NCBI GenBank assembly: GCA_027459525.1
Contig: DAIDIC010000198.1
Span: forward strand, 1 to 64,000
Reading direction: 5' to 3'
From: JAJYBV01 sp021812265
GTDB lineage: Bacteria; Chloroflexota; Ktedonobacteria; Ktedonobacterales; JACDGC01
DNA: 64,000 bases
The position numbers and the translations under genes are program-made. This document shows positions 24,490 through 32,092 of this stretch, one piece after another (positions within the stretch are counted from its first letter, which is position 1; every line of letters begins with the position of its first letter). Under the pieces are notes generated by a model. That model worked only from the letters and a program-made list of their open reading frames with translations. It was not told where the DNA came from and made no database searches.

Positions 24490-25582
24490 ACTGCCGGCCC
24501 TGCGGACCTGTATACATGGATTCCGGACGAATGAGATTAGTTTTTTGGGTTTGTTCTAAGACATGCGCCGTGTAGCCCAATGTGCGGGCAATCGCAAATG
24601 TCGGCGTCATAAGATCCGGTTGTATTCCCGCAGCGTTTAACACAACGGCAGAATAAAATTCAACATTTGTCCATAGTCGCTGCAAATTTTCCCGCTCGTG
24701 CAATTTCCGCAACGCGGTTTGCTCCACGGTTTCCGCAAGTAAAAAGAAATCTGGGTCTGCCGCCAGCTTAGCCATTTTACGCAAAATCTCGGCGCGGGGA
24801 TCAAATGTTTTATACACGCGATGACCTATTCCCATAATTCGCTTGCCGGCGGCAAGTTCATTTTCTATCCATGCTTCTGCGTTTTCAGGAGACTGAATTG
24901 CCTGCAGCATTTCCAAAGTTAAAGATGGCGCGCCGCCATGCAATGGCCCCTTCAGCGCATGAATTGCGCCCGATACCGCCGACGCCATATCTGCCCCTGT
25001 AGAAGCAATAATGCGCGCTGTAAATGTAGAAGCGTTCATGCCATGATCTGCCAACAGCACACTATATGCAGTAACAGCCTGCTGAACCGCATCCTCAGCA
25101 GGAAAGCCGTTAAGCAAATATAAATAGTTTGCAATATGAGAAAATTCCGGCCGCGGCGCTGGCATAACTCTATTTTCGCGAATATTGGCAAATAACGCTG
25201 CCATCACAGGAATTTTCGCTGTAATTGCAACAGCGTCGTCTGCCGTGGGTTTTTCTGTAGATTTCGCCAATCCAGCCACAGCCGCCGCTAAAACATCAAT
25301 CGGCCGCGCGGAAACAGGAAATGACCGTATGATATCTTCAATATACTGCGGAAGCGTTCTTTCAGCCGCCAAGTGTTCCGTTAACTGCCGCAATTCAATG
25401 CGATTGGGCAATTTTCCAAACCAAAGCAGATGTGCGGCTTCTTCAAAAGTAATTGACCCCGCCAAATCTTCAATAGTATAGCCGCGATATATCAGCCTGC
25501 CATGGCTGCCATCTACTTCGCTTATAGCGGTGAATAGTTCTTGCGGTCGCGCTGTGGCGGCGTTTTGCGGTACAGAATTCAT
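24461..25582 (-). CDS. gltA: Citrate synthase (citrate/2-methylcitrate synthase family)
   Basis: Condenses acetyl-CoA (or propionyl-CoA) with oxaloacetate at the entry to the TCA or methylcitrate cycle. It is the compact ~373-residue type. Catalytic histidines lie in 'LADHGMNAST' (~179) and 'GIGHRVYKTFDPRAE' (~248). The position of the catalytic Asp ('NVDFYS' in E. coli GltA) is Glu here ('NVEFYSAVVL'). A strong promoter lies about 100 bp upstream, next to a perfect palindrome shared with the divergent ribBA region. Its 3' end overlaps the HTH-citrate synthase gene by 29 bp on the opposite strand. PrpC is an alternative name. Confidence 0.9.
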   Translation of the reverse strand: MNSVPQNAATARPQELFTAISEVDGSHGRLIYRGYTIEDLAGSITFEEAAHLLWFGKLPNRIELRQLTEHLAAERTLPQYIEDIIRSFPVSARPIDVLAAAVAGLAKSTEKPTADDAVAITAKIPVMAALFANIRENRVMPAPRPEFSHIANYLYLLNGFPAEDAVQQAVTAYSVLLADHGMNASTFTARIIASTGADMASAVSGAIHALKGPLHGGAPSLTLEMLQAIQSPENAEAWIENELAAGKRIMGIGHRVYKTFDPRAEILRKMAKLAADPDFFLLAETVEQTALRKLHERENLQRLWTNVEFYSAVVLNAAGIQPDLMTPTFAIARTLGYTAHVLEQTQKTNLIRPESMYTGPQGRQFISLDQRQG

Positions 25583-25692
25583 AAAACACCTCTTCTATAA
25601 TGTGTTGCTCTGTTTTCAGGCGATCCGCGCTATACGTATAGCTGCTGGATAAAGACCACCGGATTATGCGCAGTGATACTCCTGATATCCAA

Positions 25693-25722
25693 AATATAGA
25701 TAAATTAAATCAATGTTGTCAA
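25693..25722 (-). promoter_or_regulatory. Strong sigma-70-type promoter for the citrate synthase gene
   Basis: On the minus strand a perfect TTGACA (plus 25717-25722) is followed after 18 bp by TATATT (plus 25693-25698), one mismatch from consensus. The predicted transcription start is about 100 nt before the ATG at 25582. The -35 box directly abuts the palindrome at 25722-25743, so a protein bound there would touch RNA polymerase. Confidence 0.6.
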
Positions 25723-25746
25723 TATTGATTATTAAATCAATATAAA
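25716..25746 (+). promoter_or_regulatory. Candidate ribBA promoter with a 19-bp spacer containing a palindrome
   Basis: TTGTCA (25716-25721) and TATAAA (25741-25746) each differ by one base from consensus and are 19 bp apart. A 19-bp spacer filled by dyad symmetry is the classic layout of MerR-regulated promoters. The leader to the ribBA ATG would be about 170 nt. I see no FMN riboswitch consensus in it. A second TATAAT at 25851-25856 without a good -35 box is an alternative start. Confidence 0.4.
25722..25743. promoter_or_regulatory. Perfect 9-bp inverted repeat, candidate operator between citrate synthase and ribBA
   Basis: ATATTGATT at 25722-25730 and AATCAATAT at 25735-25743 are perfect inverted repeats around ATTA. 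The site overlaps the outer edge of the citrate synthase -35 box and fills the spacer of the ribBA promoter. One dimeric regulator could therefore control both directions. A half-site-like ATCAAT also occurs at 25709-25714. The remaining gap sequence (25583-25924) shows nothing else identifiable. Confidence 0.5.
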
Positions 25747-25924
25747 GAGACGCTATCGCTGTTTTTTACGATATTGAGCGTTATGCGACGGCAATTTCTC
25801 GGAAATATCGTTATTTTAATCCTGAACACACGGATTTATAGCAATAGGTTATAATCACAGTATCAGAAGCCTTTCTGTAACATGAAAGCGCGCTGCCCAA
25901 CCAAACGTTTAAGAGAGGCGTGTT

Positions 25925-27139
25925 ATGCCTGTTATTCATATTCCAGAAGCGATTGAACGCTTTCAGCGCGGAGAATTTCTTATCGTTGTAGATGATGAAA
26001 ACCGGGAAAATGAAGGTGATTTAACGATAGCCGCGCAATTCGCTACCCCCGAAGTGGTTAACTTTATGGCCACCTATGGCCGCGGCCTTATTTGCGTCAC
26101 TATGCAAAGCCAGCGGCTTGATGAACTGAACCTGCCCATGATGACGAGCAACAATACCTCGAAATATGGCACGGCGTTTACTGTGAGTGTAGAAGCGCGA
26201 GAAGGTGTAACAACCGGAATTTCCGCGTTTGATCGCTCAAAAACGATTATGACGCTGATTGACCCAAACACAAAATCCGATGACTTAACAACCCCTGGGC
26301 ACACCTTTCCGTTGCGCGCGCGGGAAGGCGGAGTGCTGCGCCGCGCCGGGCAAACAGAGGCCGGTGTAGATTTGGCGCGGCTGGCAGGAGTATATCCGGC
26401 GGCGGTTATCTGTGAAATTATGCGCGATGATGGGAAAATGGCCCGTCGGCCCGACCTTGAAATTTTTTCTCAAAAACACAATATTCCCATTGTTACGATT
26501 GAAGATCTTATTAAATATCGCCAGCAAACAGAAAAATTAGTTCACCGTGTTACAGAACCAGTTCGCCTGCCAACTTCATTTGGTGAATTTACCGCGATTG
26601 GGTTTGGCTCTACTATTTCTAGCGATGAACATGTGGCGCTGATAATGGGAGACGTTTCTACCGATGAGCCAACATTGGTTCGTGTACACTCAGAATGCTT
26701 GACTGGGGATGTGTTTCGCTCCATGCGCTGCGATTGCGGTGAACAATTAGATTTAGCAATGAAAAAGATCGCTGAAGCCGGCCGCGGCGTTATTGTATAT
26801 TTACGGGGTCAAGAAGGCCGAGGCATTGGACTGCACAACAAATTAAAGGCGTATAAATTGCAGGAAACCGGCTTAGACACGGTAGACGCCAACTTGGCGC
26901 TGGGCTTGCCGGAAGACGCTCGCAACTACGGCATTGGCGCGCAAATTTTGGCAGATTTAGGGTTGAAGAAACTGCGCATTCTTACCAATAATCCGGAAAA
27001 ACGCGCCGGCATCGAAGGCTATGGTTTGGAAATTGTTGAACAATTGCCGATTATGGCAGATCCCAACCCATTTAATGAACGCTACCTGCAAACAAAACGC
27101 GACCGCATGGGGCATTTAATCGAGATGGAAGGAAAATAA
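25925..27139 (+). CDS. ribBA: RibBA, bifunctional 3,4-dihydroxy-2-butanone-4-phosphate synthase / GTP cyclohydrolase II
   Basis: Catalyses both entry reactions of riboflavin synthesis. Residues 1-200 are the RibB domain with 'VVDDENRENEGDLTIAA' and 'TPGHTFPLRAREGG'. Residues 205-404 are the RibA domain with zinc ligands in 'SECLTGDVFRSMRCDCGEQ', the GTP site 'GQEGRGIGLHNKLKAY' and 'LTNNPEK'. Length (404) is standard. ribH follows after 3 bp. The pathway intermediate ribitylaminouracil is also the CofH substrate, so this operon feeds both FMN and F420. RibD and RibE are not in the window. Confidence 0.96.
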   Translation: MPVIHIPEAIERFQRGEFLIVVDDENRENEGDLTIAAQFATPEVVNFMATYGRGLICVTMQSQRLDELNLPMMTSNNTSKYGTAFTVSVEAREGVTTGISAFDRSKTIMTLIDPNTKSDDLTTPGHTFPLRAREGGVLRRAGQTEAGVDLARLAGVYPAAVICEIMRDDGKMARRPDLEIFSQKHNIPIVTIEDLIKYRQQTEKLVHRVTEPVRLPTSFGEFTAIGFGSTISSDEHVALIMGDVSTDEPTLVRVHSECLTGDVFRSMRCDCGEQLDLAMKKIAEAGRGVIVYLRGQEGRGIGLHNKLKAYKLQETGLDTVDANLALGLPEDARNYGIGAQILADLGLKKLRILTNNPEKRAGIEGYGLEIVEQLPIMADPNPFNERYLQTKRDRMGHLIEMEGK

Positions 27140-27142
27140 CGC

Positions 27143-27619
27143 ATGGCAATTATCGAAGGAAAATTAAACGGCGCCGGCCTGCGTTTTGCGGTTATTCAAG
27201 CGCGTTTTAACGATTTTATCGGTCAGCATTTACTGAACGGCGCCGTTAACGCATTAAAACAGCACAATGTTGCTCCCGAAGATATCGACACCATATTTGT
27301 GCCGGGGTCTTGGGAACTGCCCCTCGCCGCGCAAAAACTGGCGCAAACAAAAAAATATCACGGCCTAATTGCGCTTGGTGTGCTTATTCGCGGGGAAACG
27401 CCGCATTTTGAATATATTTCTGCCGCTATGAGCAGCGGCTTAGCGGCAGTCTCGCGTGAAAACGGCGTGCCGGTAGCGTTTGGCGTGCTTACGGTAGACA
27501 CAATGGATCAAGCGATAGATCGCGCAGGCGTTAAATTGGGCAACAAAGGCGCCGAATCTGCGTTGGCGGCGCTGGAAATGGCCAGCGTATTAGCGCAAAT
27601 AGAATCTACAGAATCTTAG
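27143..27619 (+). CDS. ribH: RibH, 6,7-dimethyl-8-ribityllumazine synthase
   Basis: Joins ribitylaminouracil and dihydroxybutanone phosphate to lumazine, the penultimate step of riboflavin synthesis. It forms pentameric or 60-mer shells in known cases. 'VIQARFNDFIGQHLLNGA', 'PGSWELPLAAQKLA', the catalytic His in 'GETPHFEYIS' (~88) and 'PVAFGVLTVDT' are all present. Length (158) is standard. AAGGA lies about 9 nt before the ATG and ribBA ends 3 bp upstream. A stem-loop 35 bp downstream probably ends the operon. Confidence 0.96.
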   Translation: MAIIEGKLNGAGLRFAVIQARFNDFIGQHLLNGAVNALKQHNVAPEDIDTIFVPGSWELPLAAQKLAQTKKYHGLIALGVLIRGETPHFEYISAAMSSGLAAVSRENGVPVAFGVLTVDTMDQAIDRAGVKLGNKGAESALAALEMASVLAQIESTES

Positions 27620-27653
27620 CGCAGTTTATCCTTGAATGAATGCTCCGGATATA

Positions 27654-27696
27654 AGTATTGCCAGAATGAAACAATATATTTCATACCGGCAATACT
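27654..27696 (+). terminator. Long stem-loop after ribH
   Basis: AGTATTGCC (27654-27662) and GGCAATACT (27688-27696) pair perfectly. Inside, ATGAAA and TTTCAT pair again around CAATATA, giving a long two-part stem. It begins 35 nt after the ribH stop. No T-run follows, so factor-dependent termination or 3'-end protection is more likely than intrinsic termination. Confidence 0.45.
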
Positions 27697-27798
27697 ATAA
27701 TCGGCTGACCACGTAACAGAGGAAATAAAAGATCACTAAAGGAATCCTGCGCTGCGCGTAAACTCCCATTTTTTATTTACAATGATTCGCATGATATA

Positions 27799-28092
27799 TT
27801 ACAAATTTTCGCTGCGTTTTTTTTCAAAGCAAGAGCTGCAGTAAACCGGCTTGTTTTGCTGCGGCAAAAATGGCACATGCGCATCTTTACCACATTCTCC
27901 GCAAGGCACTGTGTGCATAGTTCGCTGAGCGCCACCAGATTTTGACATATTTCTGCGCAACGCGCGGCATTGCGGACAACGTGCAGGAATATTTTGCAGA
28001 TCTTTCTGCTGATAAAATTCCTGTTCTCCCGCAGTGAAAATAAACTCATTAGAGCAGTCACGACAGTGTAACACTTTATCTTCAAAAATCAT
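27799..28092 (-). CDS. Zinc-ribbon protein with two CXXC knuckle pairs (97 aa)
   Basis: A small protein with two zinc-binding units: an N-terminal 'LHCRDCSNEF...CPQCRALRR' and a C-terminal 'VPCGECGKDAHVPFLPQ...YCSSCFEKKR'. This is the layout of the probable zinc-ribbon family (zf_Tbcl-like), whose role is unknown; nucleic-acid or ribosome binding is often assumed. The ATG at 28092 is chosen because the conserved 'EDKVLHCRDC' block follows at once. An upstream in-frame start at 28230 would add 46 residues that include one more CXXC. Neither start has a good ribosome site. It converges on the ribH operon. Confidence 0.75.
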   Translation of the reverse strand: MIFEDKVLHCRDCSNEFIFTAGEQEFYQQKDLQNIPARCPQCRALRRNMSKSGGAQRTMHTVPCGECGKDAHVPFLPQQNKPVYCSSCFEKKRSENL

Positions 28093-28393
28093 TGTGGTAA
28101 ACTTTATGAAAACACATTTCTTACAGAAATGCGGCCCATAAAGTAAACCTCCTTTGTGAAAAACTGAATACAACCAAAGAATAGCAAGAACAGCATATTC
28201 TGGCAGATTAATATTAGAAGAATCATACACTATTTGGGGGTGATTTTCAATATATTTTTAGTTTTGTTAAATATTTCACATTCATATACATCTGCGCTTT
28301 ATATCTGGCTTTGCTTTCGCTTCCCATGCGTTTTGCGGATGTCACAGTTATGTGTAAATAATCATGCGGTTTATGCGCTTCACAAAATTTTGG
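28093..28393. other. Intergenic region upstream of the zinc-ribbon gene
   Basis: These 301 bp show no gene that I trust. A plus-strand open frame at 28234-28455 runs into the antisense of the next gene and has no ribosome site. The stretch must hold the promoter of the zinc-ribbon gene and the 3' end of the membrane-protein gene starting at 28978, but no clear signal is visible. Confidence 0.3.
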
Positions 28394-28978
28394 TTATCTT
28401 GAAAGATTCAGCGCGGTTTGGACAGCAATTACAGATTGCGCCGCAAAAGAGGTAAGCAGCGCATAGAAAAAAATTTGCCACAACGCATGCCTCAGCGTGT
28501 GGCTTGCCGAAAAGCGCGCCGCAAGCCGATGCGCCAGCGCGCCGGCTACAGCGCCGGAAAGTATTGCAGCCACAATAACCGGCAGAGTATAGGTAACCGG
28601 TGTATAAATTCGTATAAAAAATGGCAGCCGTTCGCTGATAAATTCACTCATCACAAGGCACAGCCATATGGCAGCCGCGCCGCAGGCAGATTGCGCCAAT
28701 GCATATCTTTTGCGCAGCGCATCCAAAAACACCCCGCAAAAACTAAATATTGCCGCCGCCGGAATTTCAACTTGAAGAAACAGCGCCGCCGCGTAGGGAC
28801 CATAGCTTGGCGCCAGCGCCGCAACATATAGATCGCGGGCAGCGATAAGCGCGATAATCGGCGCCGCAAGCGCTATACTTATCTCACTGAGGGCTGCAGC
28901 CGCTAAAGCAACAAACGGACTGGCAAAAATTACACCTACACGGCGCAAAAAAACAGCGCCGGCAAATCGATCAACCAT
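28394..28978 (-). CDS. Polytopic membrane protein of unknown function (194 aa)
   Basis: I do not recognise the family. The protein is Ala-rich and has about five hydrophobic helices, around residues 12-48, 50-68, 74-84, 95-110 and 130-150, with a final one near 165-185. Basic loops ('DALRKRYA', 'HRLAARFSASHTLRH') suggest a positive-inside orientation. No catalytic motif is visible. The ATG at 28978 has GGA about 8 nt upstream. It lies 48 bp downstream of the 29027-29335 membrane-protein gene on the same strand, so the two may be co-expressed. Confidence 0.65.
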   Translation of the reverse strand: MVDRFAGAVFLRRVGVIFASPFVALAAAALSEISIALAAPIIALIAARDLYVAALAPSYGPYAAALFLQVEIPAAAIFSFCGVFLDALRKRYALAQSACGAAAIWLCLVMSEFISERLPFFIRIYTPVTYTLPVIVAAILSGAVAGALAHRLAARFSASHTLRHALWQIFFYALLTSFAAQSVIAVQTALNLSR

Positions 28979-29026
28979 ACATTACGTCCATAAACACAGC
29001 GCCCTGCGACGGTGTGTTACGATGGC

Positions 29027-29335
29027 CTATTCTCCCTCGGCAACAAACCTCACAAGGCCATACGCAGTAAGAATTGCAATAGGTTCAGTAATTACCCCCA
29101 TGGTAATCCACAGCCACGAAAGATGGTAAGTCTGCACATCCGGCTGCTGAATCAGCATCACAAGCAGCAAAAGCGGAGATAGCGGAAGAGCCAGCGCCAT
29201 CAGGAATACTACCAGCGACCCGCCGCGTTTCCACAACGTCTGCCCCATATCATTATGAACTGAAACATGTCCTGCAATGCTGGAAACTTTAGGAATAGAG
29301 ATAATTTCACCTTTTTTAACAGAGCTGTCTGCCAT
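29027..29335 (-). CDS. Small membrane protein with two transmembrane helices (102 aa)
   Basis: I do not recognise the family. The first 35 residues are polar, followed by two hydrophobic helices at about 40-63 ('SLVVFLMALALPLSPLLLLVML') and 74-97 ('LWITMGVITEPIAILTAYGL'). The N-terminus and the short acidic tail would be on the same side. ATG at 29335 has AAAGG about 11 nt upstream. It precedes the 194-residue membrane-protein gene by 48 bp. An accessory membrane subunit is possible. Confidence 0.6.
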   Translation of the reverse strand: MADSSVKKGEIISIPKVSSIAGHVSVHNDMGQTLWKRGGSLVVFLMALALPLSPLLLLVMLIQQPDVQTYHLSWLWITMGVITEPIAILTAYGLVRFVAEGE

Positions 29336-29468
29336 ATATTCGGCGCCTTTCTTTACAATAAACTATATGATATCCAACACAAACACATGCATTGTTTACT
29401 GTTTCTATGTTTACAATACCACATTTAACGAAAGGTGTGGAGCAGTTATGCGCCGGTTCCTTAAAATT

Positions 29469-29533
29469 GCCGGAATATCCGGCAAAAAACTGCGACATAC
29501 CATAAACCACAGCCGATTAATCCGACTGTGGTT
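29469..29533 (-). terminator. Two adjacent stem-loops downstream of the RlaP-like gene
   Basis: AACCACAG (29505-29512) pairs with CTGTGGTT (29526-29533), and GCCGGA (29469-29474) pairs with TCCGGC (29478-29483). Both lie within about 100 bp of the stop of the minus-strand gene at 29571. On that strand the second stem is followed by AATTTTAA, a weak U-tract. They probably end that transcript. Confidence 0.35.
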
Positions 29534-29570
29534 CTGGAATAATAGCGCTGAAAATTCAGAATAATTCCCT

Positions 29571-30539
29571 TTATTTTGATTGAACGGCTGCCGACACGGT
29601 TACTGATTTAGACCGCGCTTTTACAATGAAATTGTTCACAGATTCATAATCCGGCAGATCCGGCAGCGGACTGCGCGAAATTGCCGTTTCAAATTGCTTT
29701 TGGATGGATGCAGCCCACGCAAATACTTCTGGGAACGGCATTTTTGCGTCGCGAATAGCGGCAAGCTCGGTTTTGTGATCTTGCACGGTAATATCTAATT
29801 CGGTGGTTTGCGCCGCATGCAAACCTGAAAGCAGCACGCGCACCATTTCCATAGCGTGCCGCAGGCGTGGCTCTTCGCCGCGTTCATTAGCGCGCTGCAT
29901 TTTTCTAAACTGGCTCATCGCATAGCCGGTGAAGGTGTTATAAATTTGCTTTGAAAGAAAAGCGTCTTTTAACCCTTGCAGCTCTGCGCCAAGCTCGTTT
30001 TTTAATGTTACAGAAGGGGACCACAGGGTTTCCAGCACAGCATGGTTGCCGGCCAAACCCAGCCGCAAAAATTTTTCAATTTCCCAAAAGACATCTTCGA
30101 CCGTGTACCCTGTGCCGCTGGCGCGCGGACGTTCCAACTGCTCTTGCGGCTTATACAGCGACCAGTGCAGCTCTGCCGGAGGCAGAAAAATACCGCGAAT
30201 ACTATCTTCATCTTCTGCGTCATCTATTCCATATGTATGTGGGCCTACCGTTGAGCGGAAAAAGACAAATTCCAGCCAGTTAATATGGTCCGGAGCCAGC
30301 ATGTCCAGTTCGGCAGTCATCAGCGTTCGACGAACAACTAAATAACGCCGAAGCAGCGGCACAACTATGCCGTCACTAAACCGGACAATATATGTTTCTT
30401 CCTGCGCAGTGTCAACAGATTGAATAACCTCTCCAATAAAGCCAGGTCTGCGCGGAGGGCCTTCACGGTCAACAGTAATACGCACTCCCGCGCGTAAAAC
30501 AACCTGGGTGCCGGGAGCAAGTCGAGTTACTTCTCGCAT
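29571..30539 (-). CDS. RlaP-like predicted nucleotidyltransferase with N-terminal SH3-like domain
   Basis: Residues ~1-75 look like a small beta-barrel ('LAPGTQVVLRAGVRITVDREGPP...GFIGEVIQSV...YIVRFSDG'), similar in type to CarD/KOW or SH3-like domains. The rest resembles PF10127 (RlaP) nucleotidyltransferases, with 'VGPHTYGIDDAEDEDSIRGIFLPP' at the active site. The canonical G-S is replaced by G-P and one residue (Ser) is inserted before the R-G, so the metal-binding acidic pair may be shifted. ATG at 30539 is preferred because AAGGA lies about 10 nt before it; an in-frame upstream ATG at 30599 has no ribosome site. RlaP proteins are predicted to modify RNA or small molecules; the substrate is unknown. 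Confidence 0.65.
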   Translation of the reverse strand: MREVTRLAPGTQVVLRAGVRITVDREGPPRRPGFIGEVIQSVDTAQEETYIVRFSDGIVVPLLRRYLVVRRTLMTAELDMLAPDHINWLEFVFFRSTVGPHTYGIDDAEDEDSIRGIFLPPAELHWSLYKPQEQLERPRASGTGYTVEDVFWEIEKFLRLGLAGNHAVLETLWSPSVTLKNELGAELQGLKDAFLSKQIYNTFTGYAMSQFRKMQRANERGEEPRLRHAMEMVRVLLSGLHAAQTTELDITVQDHKTELAAIRDAKMPFPEVFAWAASIQKQFETAISRSPLPDLPDYESVNNFIVKARSKSVTVSAAVQSK

Positions 30540-30777
30540 TTGAACATCATCCTTCGTTGAGTTGTTAGAGCGTTCAGAACGTTGTACGAACATTTGCATA
30601 CTTTGGTTACATTTCCCTACTTTTGAATGTTGGAAAACGCCCTTCTTTATTGGTTATGCATGTAAAAGTAATGATACACCTGTGCGAGTCACTGCCTCTA
30701 CGTATGCTTCACCTTTCCTAATCGGCTGCTTTAGCGGTTGCTGAAGTATGATTTTTCTGTCATATCTGTTACCTGTG

Positions 30778-31611
30778 TCACCACACATATTGATATGGCT
30801 GGGCGCAAGAAAGGTGACTGCCTATGTATACATTATTCGGCTGAACAACCGCCAAACCATATGGCGGACAAACATTTTCTGCGGAATAATAAACGCTGGC
30901 GTGGTTTGGCGCGCTATAGCGATTTGCGCCACCGGAAATAACTTGTATTGCCGGAAAAAATTCAATTTCCGGAAATACGTCTGTGGCTGGCGCATCCTTA
31001 TACGCAGATTGCTCTCCGTATATTCCGGGTGTATTTGGGCCGGTTGAACCGGTATTCATGGGAAACGTTCCCAATAGATTCCCGTTCAATATAGCTCTCC
31101 AAAGAAACCGCCCGTTCCCTAATGGCGCTGATATTAAAGCATATGTGTTCCATTTTCCCGTTCCCCCAACGCTGCCAGGCTTCCCATAAACACAGGGTCC
31201 CTTTACACCGTTTCCGGAAAATACACAATAAAACCACTCTCCACGTAATTGATTCCAAAGTATTGCGTAACCAATTTGGATAAAAGATCTGTCGGAAAGA
31301 TAGCTGCCAATCCAAAAATATTCAGATGTATCAGCGGTAATAGCGCTGGGCAGCCGTGTTTGTATTCGCGTTTGCATACCGGTGGAGTTTATCGCGCTAG
31401 AATCAGCCACGACCCCAATCTGCCAATACTGGTGATTTTCCTGAGAAACAACTGACGCAACCTCACTTGGCGTTACACTGTTTACGGAACCGGTAAATCC
31501 CGGAAAATTTGCAGCAAATCCCCCCGATTGCCATTTGGCGTATATAGACCAAATGACAGCAAAAATCAGGATGATTACTGCCATACGAAAAATAACACCA
31601 GCTGCGCGCAT
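30778..31611 (-). CDS. Secreted or membrane-tethered beta-rich protein of unknown function (277 aa)
   Basis: I do not recognise this gene with certainty. An uncleaved or cleavable N-terminal hydrophobic helix spans about residues 7-25. The exported part is rich in Gly, Ser, Tyr and Trp with alternating strands. 'YFWIGSYLSDRSFIQIGYAI' and 'GKWNTYALISAPLGNGRFLWRAILNG' suggest a concanavalin/lectin-like jelly roll. Three cysteines ('YCVFSGNGVKGPC', 'VCPPYG') could form disulfides. A carbohydrate-binding or peptidase-like surface protein is a guess. It is monocistronic, with a copy of the MITE-like repeat 146 bp upstream. Confidence 0.6.
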   Translation of the reverse strand: MRAAGVIFRMAVIILIFAVIWSIYAKWQSGGFAANFPGFTGSVNSVTPSEVASVVSQENHQYWQIGVVADSSAINSTGMQTRIQTRLPSAITADTSEYFWIGSYLSDRSFIQIGYAILWNQLRGEWFYCVFSGNGVKGPCVYGKPGSVGGTGKWNTYALISAPLGNGRFLWRAILNGNLLGTFPMNTGSTGPNTPGIYGEQSAYKDAPATDVFPEIEFFPAIQVISGGANRYSAPNHASVYYSAENVCPPYGLAVVQPNNVYIGSHLSCAQPYQYVW

Positions 31612-31756
31612 TTCCTGTTTTCATCAATCCTTTCAGATTTTGAGCTTTCCGACAGCCTTATATTCAGATCATGCCGCGCTCACTCATTATATCGTCAAGA
31701 TCTGAATTGTCAATCAGGATAAGAAATTTTGGTATTTTTACATATTTTTCATGACA

Positions 31757-31893
31757 GATCTTTCGCTTCAGCATGGAACATCGGGGATGTACAAAGGGCA
31801 GTGTCCCTTGTACGAAGTTCTGGGGTATCCCCCCAAGACATCCCTCTTGTTTCAGATATGAGAAACATGTATTGCTTTTTTAAACGAAAGTCC
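31757..31893 (+). mobile_element. MITE-like inverted-repeat element, copy 2
   Basis: Shares with copy 1 the terminal repeats (CTTTCGCTT at left, AACGAAAGTCC at right), the GTACAA-GGG hairpin and the 'GTTCTGGGGTA' block. In this copy the hairpin arm is slightly decayed (TACAAAGGG/CCCTTGTAC). It is inverted relative to copy 3 at 32681-32815, and the efp gene lies between them. It is non-coding. The gap 31612-32092 otherwise contains only the efp terminator. Confidence 0.7.
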
Positions 31894-32000
31894 TAAATAG
31901 CAATGATTTTTATAAATATCCTGAATATCGCAAGATTGTTTAACAGAAAAGAGAAAATATCAGGAAAAACCTGCAAAATCAGTGATTTCTGCGCCAAACA

Positions 32001-32049
32001 AAAAAATCTCTGCGCCCAAAAAACATAATTTCTTGTACAGAGATTTTTT
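32001..32049 (-). terminator. Intrinsic terminator of efp (bidirectional)
   Basis: AAAAAATCTCTG (32001-32012) pairs with CAGAGATTTTTT (32038-32049). On the minus strand this gives a stem ending in a run of T directly after the arm, 44 bp beyond the efp stop. The A-run on one side and T-run on the other make it usable in both directions. The loop of 25 nt is long. Confidence 0.65.
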
Positions 32050-32092
32050 TTATATTTCTAAACACCATTCAGCAAAATAAAACGTGTGGATG

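Noticed and set aside
25753..25924. Possible FMN riboswitch in the ribBA leader
   Set aside because: The leader is long enough, but none of the conserved RFN-element blocks is visible. The dyad at 25722 explains regulation better.
28234..28455. Plus-strand 73-codon frame with a hydrophobic start
   Set aside because: It has no ribosome site, runs into the antisense of the 28394-28978 gene, and its residues look random.
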